Shown here in pieces: positions 1 through 11,022 of a stretch of 55,319 bases of DNA (position 1 is its first letter; each line of letters begins with the position of its first letter). The stretch spans positions 1 to 55,319 of the forward strand of contig JAAUSQ010000003.1 of NCBI GenBank assembly GCA_012033195.1, in the 5' to 3' direction. Made by a program: the position numbers and the translations under genes. A model generated the notes under the pieces. It was not told the origin of the DNA. It searched no databases and worked only from the letters and a program-made list of their open reading frames with translations. This DNA comes from Chloroflexaceae bacterium (GTDB lineage: Bacteria; Chloroflexota; Chloroflexia; Chloroflexales; Chloroflexaceae).

Positions 1-2966
1 CGCTTGGCAGGTAGGTGCTGAAGCACGGCGTGCCGCGTTCCACCTCTACCGCGTAGCGTGGCGAGCCAGAAACCTGTACCACCAACCCCTCGCTGCGTAG
101 CTCTGCCGGGTAGGGTGTCTGGGTTGATGGCGGGTACACGATAGCCCCGTTGATACGGACCAACCCATCGACCGTATGCGGCAGCACCAGCGTGCCCGCG
201 CCCTGATCGGGGGGCGTAACCGAGAGCGTCAGCGCTTCGCACGATTGCTGCCACGCCACTGCCAGCGTACCACCCGTTGGCAGCGGTATCTGCCCGCTTG
301 CACTGCTCAGGCTGCCCGGTTGCGGCATCACCTGCCACTGCCCCGGCTGATCGGCCTGCAAGCCGAGCACGTGTCGCGAGAGAAACCACGTCGGCGCACC
401 ACCCCATGCATGCGACAGGCTGGCATCGTAGCGGTCAATCGCCCCGAAGGTTTCCCACCACGTCACCGCGCCCCGGTCGAGCAGGCGGCCATAGTGCGTT
501 TTGATCAGGTGCATGGCCGCATCGGTGTGGCCCTGTTGTCCCAGTGCTTCCAGCACCCAGGTAAAGCCATACAATTCGACAACCGGTGTGCCATACTCCG
601 GACTGATAAACGGGTCGAGTGTGTCGAGCAGGCTCGCAGTTACGGCGGTGCGCGAAGCGGTCGGTACCACCCCATACACGAGTGGCCACGCCTGCGATTG
701 TGGCGACGGCTCGAAGAAGGTGCCATTATACAGCGTGGTTGCGTAGGCGTTGCGGTCGGGCAGGTACAGCCGCTCGTTGATAGCGTTGCGGATCTGGACG
801 GCGCGGCGGTTGTAGCTCTCGTTGCCAGCTTGCCCGATTGCCGTGCTCAGTTCGCCCAGCCAGCCGTGCGCCGCGCTATAAATCGCATTCAGTGCAGTTG
901 ACTCTCCAAAGCGGCTGAGGAACCCGCTCCAATCAATCAGCACCAGGCGCTCCAGCGTGATCGGGTCGAGGTTGGGGGGCGGCTGTGGGGTCAGTGCCGC
1001 CAGACTCAGCCCGGCTTCATCAAGCGGAATATCAAGCAGGCCATGCTGGTTCTCGAAGGTGCGGAGGTAGGCCAGATACTGCTCGGCGGTGGGCAGAAGC
1101 TCTGCTACCAATTCGGTATCGCCCGTGAGCCGCCAGTACTGGTACAGCGCCTCGACCCACAGCAGGCCATAGTCCATCAATACTTCGCTGGTGCCGTGGC
1201 GCGGCGCATAGGGGGCAAGGCGGCCCTGTGCGTCCTGCGTTTCGGCAATCTGGCGCAGGCCACGCCGCCATACTGTCAGGTCGCCCACACTGGCACGGTT
1301 GACATAGATTGCAGCATAGGCATCGCCCCACCACTGCCCCCGTTCGCGCCACGGGTCGGCGTAGGCATCGGTCAGGCTTGGGATAAGTGTATCAACACCC
1401 ACCTGCCAGATGCGGTCGAGCCGTGCATCGCCAGAGCGAAAGCTGCCGCGTACTTGCTCGACCATCGTTTCTTCGTAGGCGCGTACCTGCGACAGCCGCA
1501 CCGCACCGCTGCCCCACACGACCAGCAGCGCATAGCGTCCAGAGCGCGTGTCCAGGGTAGTCAGGCGGCGAGCGGTGCCATCCAGCACCCACGAGTCGAC
1601 CTGTTGCCACAGATTACGGTGCAGCGGGCCTGGAGCAGGCAGCGGGCGGCCATGCAGCAGGCGCTCGTCCCAGCCAATATCAACAAGCGTGCCGCGTTCG
1701 CCTGCTGCCACCAGATCGACGCGGGCATGGATTGTGCGCCCAAAATCGAGCACGACATAACGCGGCGAAACGTTGTTGCGGTCGGGGTGGGTTGGCAGCG
1801 CCGGAATATCGATGCTTGCGGTGCCATCGGCCAGTGTCACGACGGGCGCAGCGGTGGCACCAGCAACGGGGTTGCCGAGCAGCATTCGCCGTCCGGCGGT
1901 GGTGCCCTGACTGAGCACATAGTTGGTAATACTCAGATTGGCGGGCAGGGCCAGCGCCACGCCTTCGGGGGGGATGGGCACGGTGAGCGTTGAAAAGCCA
2001 GCCGCAAGCGTGCCCGTCACCTGAGAGATCCCTGGTCGGCGTGTGTCGGTGATCGGTTGCCAGGTGTCGAGCGGTTGCCCGTTCAGCGCGAGCGTGCGGA
2101 TGTAGGGTGCCTCTATGGTGAGCGAGATTGGTTCGCCGGTTGCCAGTTCAAACTCGCGGAAGACCGTTTGATTGCCCTGCCCGTCGAGGTCGATGATCTG
2201 CTGCCCCGGCGAAAGCACGCCCGTTTCGATGGTTCGCACGGGGGCACGTGGCTGATGGGCCAGCAATGGAATACTGCGCGGCATTAATGCCGAGAAGGTG
2301 TCGGTGGGCAGTTGTTGCGCAACCCGCCATTCTCTATCGTCAAAGGTAGAGCTTGTCCAGTCGGCGGGCAGGGCACGCAGGTCAAGCTGTTCTTGATTGC
2401 CCAGCAACAGCCCAACGTGAACCTGCCGTGCGTGCTGGTTCCAGGCGGGTGAGATGATGCCGCGCCAGAGCGAACTGGTAGCAGTGAGGATGGAGGGTAC
2501 ACCGCCGACCATGCCAACCAGACTGGCCTGCAACCCGGCGCGGATCGACTCGGAGCGGCGGGTGTTGGGGTCGTACTGCACCAGCACCGCCAGCACGTGT
2601 GTGCCCGCCGCGAGATCGGGCGCGTCCAGGATGTCGTATTCCTGGCGCACCAGCGAGAAGCGCGCCGGCCCCCGGCCGAGCCATGCCCCATCGAGCCACA
2701 CCGCATAGCGGGTATCAGCGAAGATCTGCAACTGTACATTGCTGGCAGGCGCACGCAGCGTGAAGCGTGCCCGAAACAGCGCCACGCTACCCGCCTCGTT
2801 GTTGCCGTCCACCCAGATTGGCTGGCTATCGAGGATAGCAGCGGGGTGCGGGTGGGGGGGGTGGGGATGAAGGGGGTGCGGCGTGGGCGGGCGCACCATG
2901 TGGCAGGGCACTGCTTATCAGCACCAGCACTAGCAGCACCTGCCAGGGGAATGAATAGAATCGCAT
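1..2966 (-). CDS. secreted GH78-type alpha-L-rhamnosidase-like glycosidase (3' end outside window, one frameshift)
   Basis: The open frame covering 1-2838 on the minus strand encodes about 945 residues and leaves the window before its stop codon. It has an N-terminal beta-rich part, then a six-hairpin catalytic-type domain with the motif WRERGQWWGDAYA, then the C-terminal motif SHAWGGAPTWFLSRHVLG, typical of bacterial rhamnosidases (GH78). The signal peptide (MRFYSFPWQVLLVLVLISS...) starts at 2966 in another frame, 10 bp after the upstream glycosyltransferase stop. Removing one G from the G8 run at 2854-2861 joins the two frames. By family, it would hydrolyse terminal rhamnose from extracellular glycans or glycosides; the substrate cannot be read from the sequence. 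Plus-strand reading frames over this region are shadows. Confidence 0.8.
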
Positions 2967-2976
2967 AAAGTATTGT

Positions 2977-3717
2977 CTATTTCCTGAGGCGGTAGCGCAG
3001 CAGCGCCACGATTGCATACAATCCCTGGATCGGGCGCATCTTCTTGCCTTCTTCGTAGGTGCGGCCCAAGTAACTCACGGGCACCTCGTAGATGCGGTAG
3101 CCCTGCCGCAGCACTTTCGCAGTAATCTCTGGTTCCAATCGGAAATCGTTGCTTTCAAGCTGCATATTCCGCATAATCTCGGTACGCATAGCTTTGTAGC
3201 AAGTTTCCATATCGGAGATCCAGCTATTAAACAGGAAGTTGGTCAGGAACGTCAGGCCTTTGTTACCAAGTGCATTCCAGAAGTACATACCGGTGTGCCG
3301 CCCCATAAAGCGGCTACCAAATACCACATCGACACGCCCCGATAAGATCGGCTGCACCAGTTCGTAGTAGTCGTTGGGGTCGTATTCCAGGTCGGCATCC
3401 TGAATAATAACGATTTCGCCGCGTGCATGGGCCAGACCGCTGCGCACCGCCGCGCCTTTGCCCCGGTTGCGCGGGTGGCGAATAACGGTAATGCGCGGGT
3501 TGTTGACGGCTTCGGTTTCGAGGATGGCGAAGGTGTCATCCGAGGAATGGTCGTCAACTGCAATAATTTCGAGATCAAGGTCAACGGCACACACCCGGCG
3601 CAGTATTTCAGCAAGGGTGGCGGCTTCGTTGTAGCAGGGCATAATGACCGAAAGCTGCGGGCGCTGCGGGCGATTGGACGACTCGATCCGTGCAACGTGA
3701 TTCTCAAGCTCTAGCAT
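2977..3717 (-). CDS. family 2 glycosyltransferase, dolichyl-phosphate mannosyltransferase-like
   Basis: The protein has 246 residues and is a single GT-A domain. LSVIMPCYNEAATLAEIL forms the nucleotide-binding start, AVDDHSSDDT follows, IIQDADLEYDP carries the metal-binding DxD-type site, and the C-terminal part holds FRLEPEITAKV. Proteins of this group move a sugar from a nucleotide donor to polyprenyl phosphate on the cytoplasmic face of the membrane. There is no C-terminal membrane domain, so it is the short soluble form. The start at 3717 (MLELENHV) was chosen because the region upstream to 3846 reads as non-conserved sequence and a good promoter sits at 3778-3806, inside that extension. 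The next gene starts 10 bp after its stop, so the two are probably one operon. Confidence 0.88.
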   Translation of the reverse strand: MLELENHVARIESSNRPQRPQLSVIMPCYNEAATLAEILRRVCAVDLDLEIIAVDDHSSDDTFAILETEAVNNPRITVIRHPRNRGKGAAVRSGLAHARGEIVIIQDADLEYDPNDYYELVQPILSGRVDVVFGSRFMGRHTGMYFWNALGNKGLTFLTNFLFNSWISDMETCYKAMRTEIMRNMQLESNDFRLEPEITAKVLRQGYRIYEVPVSYLGRTYEEGKKMRPIQGLYAIVALLRYRLRK

Positions 3718-3777
3718 AGTGATGTGCCGAACGGTGTATTCCTGACTCTTCGAATGCAATAAGGAACAACGCGGCAC

Positions 3778-3806
3778 AGTATACCATGGGGCAGATACAA
3801 GCGCAA
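3778..3806 (-). promoter_or_regulatory. sigma70-type promoter of the glycosyltransferase operon
   Basis: On the minus strand, -35 TTGCGC (3806-3801) and -10 TATACT (3783-3778) are 17 bp apart. The start codon at 3717 is about 55 bp downstream of the predicted transcription start. Confidence 0.6.
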
Positions 3807-3902
3807 AAGGTGGGCAAGGTGCGAGCGGGCGAGGGGTGCCCGGCACTGAAGCACCGGGCTGATACCCACAGCTCCGCCGGGGCTATCCTCCTCGCTTGCG
3901 CC

Positions 3903-4755
<853 letters not shown>

Positions 4756-4777
4756 TCAGCCTGCACGCGCCCCGTTG

Positions 4778-5766
4778 TTAGGGGGTATCGGTGTTATCGG
4801 ACATGCTGGCCCAGTCCATTGGTTGTACATAGCGGGCAGTGCTGGCCTCCGGGCTATCGGGTGCGGGTTGGTAGCGATATTCCCAGCGGGCCAGTGGTGG
4901 CAACGACATCAGGATCGCTTCGGCATCGCCCTGCGTTTGCAACCCGAAAATGGTGCCCCGGTCGTAGACCAGATTAAACTCGACATAGCGCCCCCGCCGA
5001 TACAGTTGCCACTGACGCTCACGGTCACCGTAGGGCATCAGGCGGCGGCGCTCCACAATTGGCAGATAGGCTTCCTGAATGGCGGTGATGCCATCTTCTA
5101 CAAATTGGTATGCCTGCTCCCATCCTTCGCTCTCAGTCGGGTGCAACATATCAAAGAAGATACCACCAATGCCGCGCATTTCGTGGCGATGCTTGATATA
5201 AAAATACTCGTCGCAGGTGCGCTTCAGTTCGGCATAGTTCACAATGCCGTGCTGGTCGCAGTAGTCCTTGAGGGTGCGGTGAAAGTGGATTGCGTCGGTA
5301 TCGAAGCCATAGGTGGGGGTCATATCCATACCGCCGCCGAACCACCAGTCGTCGCCCACTTCAAAGTAGCGAAAGTTGGCATGAAAGGCGGGCACATACG
5401 GGGTGCGTGGGTGTAGCACCATCGAGATACCGGTGGCAAAAAAGGCCTTGTCACGGGTTGCAGGGCGCGTCTGCCAGATGCTGGGGGGCACCTGTTCGCC
5501 AAACACCACTGAGACATTCACCCCGGCACGTTCAAATACCAACCCGTCGGTGAGCACGCGTGGGGTCCCACCGCCGCCGCCGGGCCGCTCCCATGCACTG
5601 CCCGTAAAGCGTCCGGGTTGCCCCATGTGGGGCTGTGCAGTGCGCAAAGCATCTTCTTGCTGCTCGAAGGCGGCACACAGCCGTTCCTGGCTGCGCCGCA
5701 TCAGGGCAACAACCTGTTCGCGGCGGTCGTCTCGGCAGGGGGGACGGGTGGGGTTGCGTGGTTCAC
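4778..5766 (-). CDS. hemF: oxygen-dependent coproporphyrinogen III oxidase HemF
   Basis: HemF converts coproporphyrinogen III to protoporphyrinogen IX using O2. The conserved blocks are all present: VFGEQVPPSIW, HPRTPYVPAFHANFRYF, WWFGGGMDMTPTYGFD, EYFYIKHRHEMRGIGGIFFD and a C-terminal YVEFNLVYDRGTIFGLQTQG. The start is uncertain. The open frame extends to 5926, but that lies on the promoter itself. A GTG at 5766 preceded by AGGAG is the best-placed start, and it joins the HemF frame if one base is added to the G6 run at 5738-5743. The first in-frame ATG is at 5701. bchL follows on the same strand, so haem/chlorophyll precursor supply and protochlorophyllide reduction look co-expressed. Confidence 0.9.
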
Positions 5767-6187
5767 GGCGGCTCCTGTAGCACGGACTAGAAACTACATC
5801 ACCACAAAAAGGCTTTTGACAGGATCGATTGCTGCTGAATGTGACACAGACATACACCAGCCGATACATACAATGCTCTTTACGATGATTTAATGCGATT
5901 GTATCACGCACCAGTATGATAGTCAAGATATTTTTTATATTCTAAAAGCATCTTTTTCCTAAAGCATGAAAAAGATTGTGCAATAACCGTGCAAAAAGAT
6001 GATATGTATAACATCCCGACAGCATATGTGGCTTTTTTCACAGCATTGTTGCTGTCTGGTTCTATTTTCAAGTATAAAAATGTACAAAATGCTCATAAAC
6101 GATGTGCATATGCTGTTCAGCTACCATGTGCTATACTGCAACGCATAACAAGGTTATTTCTCCTGAAGTGTTGAAGGAGCATTCGCA
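5767..6187. other. AT-rich divergent promoter region between hemF and ltaE
   Basis: This is the most AT-rich stretch of the window and holds no convincing gene. It carries the hemF promoter at 5898-5926 and an extended -10 (TGCTATACT, with the TATACT hexamer at 6132-6137) in front of ltaE. A 61-codon open frame at 5989-6174 has no ribosome-binding site or recognisable composition and was not called. Confidence 0.5.
5898..5926 (-). promoter_or_regulatory. sigma70-type promoter of hemF-bchL
   Basis: On the minus strand, -35 TTGACT (5926-5921) and -10 TACAAT (5903-5898) are separated by exactly 17 bp. The implied transcription start near 5890 leaves a leader of about 125 nt before the GTG at 5766. 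It also rules out translation starting at 5926. Confidence 0.72.
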
Positions 6188-7231
6188 ATGATTGATTTGC
6201 GTAGCGACACCGTGACGCTGCCCACCCCGGCAATGCGTGAGGCAATTGCACGGGCCGAACTGGGCGATGATGTATATGGCGAAGACCCGACTATTAACCG
6301 TATGCAAGCACTGGCTGCCGAAAAGGTGGGCAAAGAGGCGGCGCTGCTGGTGCCGACAGGCACCATGGGCAATCTTTCTGCGATGCTGGCCCACTGTGGA
6401 CGCGGCGATCAGGTGATTGTTGGCTCGGAGTGCCACATCTATCAATATGAAGCAGGCGGTGCATCGGTGCTTGGTGGGTTGATGTATAAGGTGGTGCCCA
6501 ATTTGCCCGATGGCACGCTTGAAAGTGGGGCGCTGCATGCTGTCCTAGCAAACTACCATTATGATTCGCACGTGGCGCGGCTCGGTCTGCTGTGCCTGGA
6601 GAACACCCATAATCGCTGCGGTGGTGCAGTGTTGTCGCCCGAATATATGGCGGAAATGCGCAGCCTTGCACAACAGCACGATCTCCCGGTGCATCTGGAT
6701 GGGGCGCGGGTGTTTAATGCAGCGGTGGCGCTTGGTGTGGATGTGCGCGAACTGACGCAGCACGTTGATAGTGTGCAGTTCTGTCTGTCGAAGGGACTCG
6801 CGGCTCCGGTTGGCTCGGTGATTGCTGGCTCGCGTGCGTTTATCACGCAGGCGCACCGCATGCGGAAGATCCTCGGCGGCGGGATGCGGCAGGCGGGTAT
6901 TATTGCGGCGGCGGGCATTGTAGCGCTCACCGAGATGGTTGACCGACTGGCCGAAGACCATTTGCACGCGGCAATGCTGGCGGAAGGGTTGGCAACAACG
7001 CCCGGTATTGTGCTCGATGTGACGACCGTGCAGACCGATATAGTGATCTTTGCGTTGTCCGAAGGCTTGCAGCAGCGGATGAATGCAACCCAGTTTGTGC
7101 GGGCACTGCACGCGGCGGGCGTGCTGATGGGTGAGATGGGCGGCGGGCGTATCCGGGCCGTCACCCACTATGGCATCGCGGCGGACGATATTCAGGAGAC
7201 ACTGGCCGCCGTGCGGCGGGTGGTGGCGTAA
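6188..7231 (+). CDS. ltaE: low-specificity L-threonine aldolase
   Basis: The protein has 347 residues, the usual length. It is a fold-type I PLP enzyme that splits L-threonine or allo-threonine into glycine and acetaldehyde. The family start IDLRSDTVTLPTPAMREA is present. HLDGAR around residue 171 gives the Asp that pairs with the PLP pyridine nitrogen, and Lys202 in CLSKGLAAPVGS is the Schiff-base lysine. The ATG follows GAAGGAG at a suitable distance. It stands alone, with promoter elements only in the AT-rich region upstream. In a phototroph it is likely to serve glycine supply, though glycine is not the precursor for tetrapyrroles in organisms using the C5 pathway. Confidence 0.93.
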   Translation: MIDLRSDTVTLPTPAMREAIARAELGDDVYGEDPTINRMQALAAEKVGKEAALLVPTGTMGNLSAMLAHCGRGDQVIVGSECHIYQYEAGGASVLGGLMYKVVPNLPDGTLESGALHAVLANYHYDSHVARLGLLCLENTHNRCGGAVLSPEYMAEMRSLAQQHDLPVHLDGARVFNAAVALGVDVRELTQHVDSVQFCLSKGLAAPVGSVIAGSRAFITQAHRMRKILGGGMRQAGIIAAAGIVALTEMVDRLAEDHLHAAMLAEGLATTPGIVLDVTTVQTDIVIFALSEGLQQRMNATQFVRALHAAGVLMGEMGGGRIRAVTHYGIAADDIQETLAAVRRVVA

Positions 7232-7435
7232 CTGGTTGAGGTCTTTCCCCGCCCTGCCCCCAATGCCTATAAAGTGGCGCGGCGAGGGGAGGGGCACTGT
7301 CTTACCGACCGCTCAGCAGGTCGCTCATACGCTCACCGTTGCTGGTGACTGCCCTCGTGCGCGTTCGGTCGTCTGATGTGCTAGTACTATAGTCATAAAT
7401 ATGATAAAATGCTGATAGAAAACTGATAAAATAAC

Positions 7436-7464
7436 TTGACAGGCGCTCGCTGGTTGTGTATACT
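7436..7464 (+). promoter_or_regulatory. consensus sigma70-type promoter upstream of the sugar transferase
   Basis: The -35 TTGACA (7436-7441) is a perfect match, the spacer is 17 bp and the -10 is TATACT (7459-7464). It is one of the best promoters in the window. It lies about 280 bp before the next start codon, so the transcript has a long leader. Confidence 0.75.
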
Positions 7465-7752
7465 CACCTTGCTTTAATCAAAATATCAGGCGTCTTGCCT
7501 ATCTGAACAATCGACTACTCTCTATGGTGAGGCGGCGTGAAGGATCTTCGCGCTGGTTGCTCCTGCGTACAATAGGCACCCGGTATGGTTATCGTCCCTC
7601 CAACTGTACGGCAGGTCACGGGGTAACACTACTGGCTTCCCTGTTGCGTCTACCGCAACGTACCCGGTGAGCCATATCACCCGCACCACACCGGCAGCGT
7701 TACCTGATACAACCATGGCCCTGCTATCAGCAATACAGAAAGACGAACGGAT
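7465..7752 (+). other. long untranslated leader of the sugar transferase
   Basis: About 280 nt lie between the promoter and the ATG at 7753. No known riboswitch or terminator-like hairpin with a U-run was recognised. A 48-codon open frame from an ATG at 7524 could encode a basic leader peptide, but it lacks a clear ribosome-binding site. A minus-strand frame at 7522-7716 has protein-like composition but no family match I can name. Confidence 0.35.
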
Positions 7753-9162
7753 ATGTTGAAACGCTACAGTATCTTCTGGTCACGGCTGTTCCTGTTGTGC
7801 GACTGGTTCCTGATCCTGGTTAGCATTCAACTGAGCAACCTCCTGCTCACTGGTCAATGGCTCAACCCACTCGCATCGCCCTCGCTCCATATCTTCTCGT
7901 ACCTTATGCTGCTGCTCCTGTGGATGATTTTTGTACGGATGTTTGATCTGTACGCTTCCAAGCGCTTTTTCAGCATCTATGAAGATGCAAAATCGACGGT
8001 GGCGGCAGTGGTGGGTACGCTCACAACCTACTCGATTGTGCATCTCCTTTCGGACATAGTGTATGCGATCAACTTCCCGCTCACGCTTGTTATCAGCCTA
8101 GTTATTGTTAATGTATCGCACTATGTTGTACGAATTGTGCTGCGCTTCCTGCGGGCCGGTGGACACAATCAGCGCCGGGTGTTGATTTATGGTGCAGGGC
8201 AACTGGGCGAACTGGTGGCGCTCAATATCACCAAGCGCCCCTGGATGGGGTTGCGTATTCTCGGCTTCCTCGATGATGACCCGGCCAGACACCATACCAT
8301 GATCCAGGGCTACGAGGTACTGGGGGATGCCAACACAGGCCGCGAGATGATCCAGACAGATCCAGCCCTGATTGATGAGTTGATTATCACCCTGCCTGCC
8401 GATGGGTATGCCCATATCACCGCGTTTATTGTCGCCATTCAGCGTGCTCCGGTCAATATCCGGGTAGTGCCCGACCTGTTGCAGGTGGTGACGGTGAAGC
8501 CGCGTATCGAAGACCTGTGGGGTATTCCGGTGATTGGTATTCGGCAGCCGGTGATTGATGGCTTCGATGCGGTGATCAAGCGTATGGTTGATATTATTGG
8601 CTCGGCGTTCGGCTTACTGGTAGCCGGGCCAGTGATGATTGTTATCGCCATCTTGATTAAGCTCGACTCGAAGGGGCCTGTCTTCTTTGTCCAGGAACGC
8701 ATCGGGCAGAACGGGCGGCCCTTCAAGATGATGAAGTTCCGTACTATGGTGGTGGATGCAGAGCAGCAACTTGAAAAGTTGGTAGATTTCAAGAAGCTCG
8801 ATCAACCCATGTTCAAGATCAAGAACGACCCGCGCATTACCCGCGTGGGTCGCTTCCTGCGCCGCAGCAGCCTCGATGAACTGCCCCAACTCTTTAATGT
8901 GTTAACTGGCGAAATGAGCCTGGTGGGGCCACGCCCCGAAGAGAAGCGCATCGTGGATATGTACGACTACTGGCATCGGCGGCGGTTGGCAGCCAAGCCC
9001 GGTATCACTGGCCCGATGCAGATTGGCGGGCGCGGCGATATGTCGCTGGACGAGCGCATTACGGTTGAAGTCAACTACATCGAAAACTATTCAATCCTGC
9101 TCGATCTAGAGATTATTCTGCGAACAGTACCGGCGGTGCTGTTTGCCAAGGGAGCCTATTAG
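7753..9162 (+). CDS. polyprenyl-phosphate sugar-1-phosphate transferase for exopolysaccharide (WbaP/WcaJ type)
   Basis: The protein has 469 residues. The N-terminal 130 residues hold four to five membrane segments, a central part has the Rossmann-like [17 protein letters not shown], and the C-terminal bacterial sugar-transferase domain starts at about residue 275. That domain has the signatures [37 protein letters not shown] and [24 protein letters not shown]. Such enzymes move a hexose-1-phosphate from a UDP-sugar to undecaprenyl phosphate, the first step of capsule or slime polysaccharide assembly. galE follows after a terminator, so a UDP-sugar supply gene is adjacent but probably separately controlled. 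Confidence 0.92.
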   Translation: MLKRYSIFWSRLFLLCDWFLILVSIQLSNLLLTGQWLNPLASPSLHIFSYLMLLLLWMIFVRMFDLYASKRFFSIYEDAKSTVAAVVGTLTTYSIVHLLSDIVYAINFPLTLVISLVIVNVSHYVVRIVLRFLRAGGHNQRRVLIYGAGQLGELVALNITKRPWMGLRILGFLDDDPARHHTMIQGYEVLGDANTGREMIQTDPALIDELIITLPADGYAHITAFIVAIQRAPVNIRVVPDLLQVVTVKPRIEDLWGIPVIGIRQPVIDGFDAVIKRMVDIIGSAFGLLVAGPVMIVIAILIKLDSKGPVFFVQERIGQNGRPFKMMKFRTMVVDAEQQLEKLVDFKKLDQPMFKIKNDPRITRVGRFLRRSSLDELPQLFNVLTGEMSLVGPRPEEKRIVDMYDYWHRRRLAAKPGITGPMQIGGRGDMSLDERITVEVNYIENYSILLDLEIILRTVPAVLFAKGAY

Positions 9163-9184
9163 GTACTCCCGATCTGTCCTCAAA

Positions 9185-9227
9185 GAGCACACGCGGACGC
9201 ACAGCAGTGTACTGCGTGTGTTCTTTT
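9185..9227 (+). terminator. rho-independent terminator after the sugar transferase
   Basis: A 10-bp stem (9185-9194 with 9214-9223, one G-U pair) is followed by TTTT. It lies 22 bp after the stop codon. Confidence 0.65.
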
Positions 9228-9296
9228 GTGCGCTACAATAGGGGCATACAGACAGAGCAGGACAAGTTTATGTTGGAACTGGTGTAGGAGGCTGTT

Positions 9297-10280
9297 ATTA
9301 AAATCCTCGTTACGGGTGGTGCCGGCTATATTGGCAGCATCACCACCACAGAACTGATACACGCAGGCCATCAGGCCGTGGTGTTCGATAATCTATATCA
9401 GGGGCATCGGCAGGCGGTGCATCCTGATGCGCTATTTGTGCAGGGCGATCTGGCGGATCACGATGCACTGGCGAAGCTGTTTGTAGCGCACCCCGACTTC
9501 GACGGTATTATGCATTTTGCATCGTATACACTGGTTGGCGAAAGTATGCAGCAGCCGCTCAAGTATCTCCGCGACAATCTTGTCAACGCGGCGAACGTGC
9601 TGGAGCAGGCCGCACAATATGGCGTGCAACGCTTTATTCTGTCGTCAACTGCCAACCTGTTTGATGAGCCAGAGCGCACGCCAATTGATGAGCACGAGCG
9701 CATTGTGCCGGGGTCGCCCTATGGCGAGTCGAAGTTTTTTGTTGAGCGGTTGTTGCACTGGTTTGAGCGCATTTATGGGATACGTTACGTGTGTCTGCGC
9801 TACTTCAACGCCGCCGGAGATACGCCTGACCGGGGCGAAGACCATACGCCCGAAACCCATCTAATACCACTTATCTTGCAGGTGGCACTCGCCCAGCGCG
9901 AGCATATTACGGTCTTTGGCGACGACTACCCCACCCGCGATGGCACCTGTGTGCGCGATTATATTCACGTGGTCGATCTAGCTTCGGCGCACATTCTGGC
10001 AATGGAGAATCTCGACCGGGTCGGGAGTCGCAAATACAATCTGGGCAATGGTACCGGCTTCACGGTGATGGAGGTGATTGAGGCGGCCCGTCGTGCAACG
10101 GGGCATCCTATCCCGCATATTATTGGCCCACGACGGGCCGGCGACCCGGCGGTACTGGTGGCATCATCCGAAAGCATTCAGCGCGAACTGGGCTGGAAGC
10201 CACGCTATCCCGATATCGATGCGATTGTGCAGAGCGCATGGGCATGGCATCGTACGCACCCGCACGGGTACAAACATTGA
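9297..10280 (+). CDS. galE: UDP-glucose 4-epimerase, apparently starting with ATT
   Basis: GalE interconverts UDP-glucose and UDP-galactose using bound NAD. Read from 9297 it has 327 residues, the full family length, and begins with the NAD-binding motif TGGAGYIGS (about residues 6-14). Catalytic Tyr142 and Lys146 lie in SPYGESK. The conserved LRYFNAAG and [14 protein letters not shown] blocks are present. The first ATG, at 9378, would delete the NAD-binding motif. Between the in-frame stop at 9285-9287 and the motif there is no ATG, GTG or TTG. ATT at 9297 fits exactly where family members have Met, 5 nt after a perfect AGGAGG (9286-9291). Either a rare ATT start or a one-base consensus error is likely. 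Confidence 0.9.
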   Translation: MKILVTGGAGYIGSITTTELIHAGHQAVVFDNLYQGHRQAVHPDALFVQGDLADHDALAKLFVAHPDFDGIMHFASYTLVGESMQQPLKYLRDNLVNAANVLEQAAQYGVQRFILSSTANLFDEPERTPIDEHERIVPGSPYGESKFFVERLLHWFERIYGIRYVCLRYFNAAGDTPDRGEDHTPETHLIPLILQVALAQREHITVFGDDYPTRDGTCVRDYIHVVDLASAHILAMENLDRVGSRKYNLGNGTGFTVMEVIEAARRATGHPIPHIIGPRRAGDPAVLVASSESIQRELGWKPRYPDIDAIVQSAWAWHRTHPHGYKH

Positions 10281-10443
10281 AGAACGCAGCCGGAGATTTT
10301 GCGTGGAGCGTACCACACACCAAGATAGCAACCCACCACACAACCTGATGTATCACCCTGGCGTACCAGAAAGGTTGTTCGTGGTATATCTATCGTAGAG
10401 CAACACCAGCAAACTGGTGGCAAAAAACTGGGAAAAGGGCAGG

Positions 10444-10590
10444 TTAGCCGCGCGTCCGGCGAACCATACGGCCGTGCTTGCGGATGTAGAGCCGCACAGG
10501 AAGGTGATTGCGCTGGTTGTGGCGAAGGCTCTGCACTGCAACAAATGACAGGAAGAGGAAAACCACGAGCAGCAATATGACTTGATCCAT
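10444..10590 (-). CDS. small single-span membrane protein, 48 residues
   Basis: The frame begins MDQVILLLVVFLFLSFVAV, a clean transmembrane helix at residues 3-19. An Arg/Lys/His-rich tail follows (LRHNQRNHLPVRLYIRKHGR...), ending in RRTRG and a TAA. An AAAGGA ribosome-binding site precedes the ATG and a TATAAT hexamer lies upstream in the AT-rich 10591-10680 region. The positive-outside-membrane layout would put the tail in the cytoplasm. I do not recognise a family. It is short, so the call rests on the signal-like composition plus the ribosome-binding site. Confidence 0.5.
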   Translation of the reverse strand: MDQVILLLVVFLFLSFVAVQSLRHNQRNHLPVRLYIRKHGRMVRRTRG

Positions 10591-10716
10591 AATGGGTTCC
10601 TTTCAAGTGGTTATCTGTTTTGCGAGGTACTTTAACATTAGTTTCTATTATAACGACTTTCGCAAGCTTCGTCTACTCTTTTCCGGAACTTTTTTGGTTA
10701 AATCCTTGTCTACGAT

Positions 10717-10745
10717 TTGACACTGAAAATAGACTTGGCTACACT
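10717..10745 (+). promoter_or_regulatory. sigma70-type promoter of the small lipoprotein
   Basis: TTGACA (10717-10722), a 17-bp spacer and TACACT (10740-10745). The start codon is 42 bp further on. Confidence 0.7.
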
Positions 10746-10786
10746 GGACGCCATCGGATTGCTGAATATGGAGGACGTAACTGAGG

Positions 10787-11008
10787 ATGAAACAACACTG
10801 GAAGCGTATTGTGCTTGCTGCTGCGCTGGGCGCAGCGCTCATCGCAAGCTGTGGCCCAGGCCCGGAACCAACCCCTTCACCGCCGCCGGCAGCCCCTGCA
10901 CCGGGTGGGTACCCCTACCCGTACCCGCAGCCGACTCTTGAGCCATACGGCCCACCCGCTACGCCGACGCCGTTCCCACAGGGGTATGTGCCACCAGAAG
11001 AACGCTAA
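10787..11008 (+). CDS. small proline-rich lipoprotein
   Basis: The protein has 73 residues. It has a basic N-terminus (MKQHWKR), a hydrophobic segment and a lipobox LIASC with Cys22 as the likely lipid anchor. The mature part is almost only Pro, Tyr, Gly, Thr and Ala (for example GGYPYPYPQPTLEPYG). It is probably an exported, lipid-anchored spacer-like peptide. No function can be assigned. It has its own promoter and a strong terminator, so it is a monocistronic unit. Confidence 0.72.
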   Translation: MKQHWKRIVLAAALGAALIASCGPGPEPTPSPPPAAPAPGGYPYPYPQPTLEPYGPPATPTPFPQGYVPPEER

Positions 11009-11022
11009 ACGCCAGCCCTATA

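Noticed and set aside
176-1993. Long plus-strand open frames opposite the GH78-type gene
   Set aside because: The minus frame carries clear glycosidase motifs and the plus frames have odd Arg/Gln/His-rich composition with no ribosome-binding sites.
5989-6174. A 61-codon plus-strand frame in the hemF-ltaE intergenic region
   Set aside because: It has no ribosome-binding site, low-complexity AT-driven codons and overlaps the ltaE promoter elements.
7522-7716. A 64-codon minus-strand frame in the sugar transferase leader
   Set aside because: Its composition is protein-like, but there is no start signal, no family match and it lies antisense to a strong promoter's leader.
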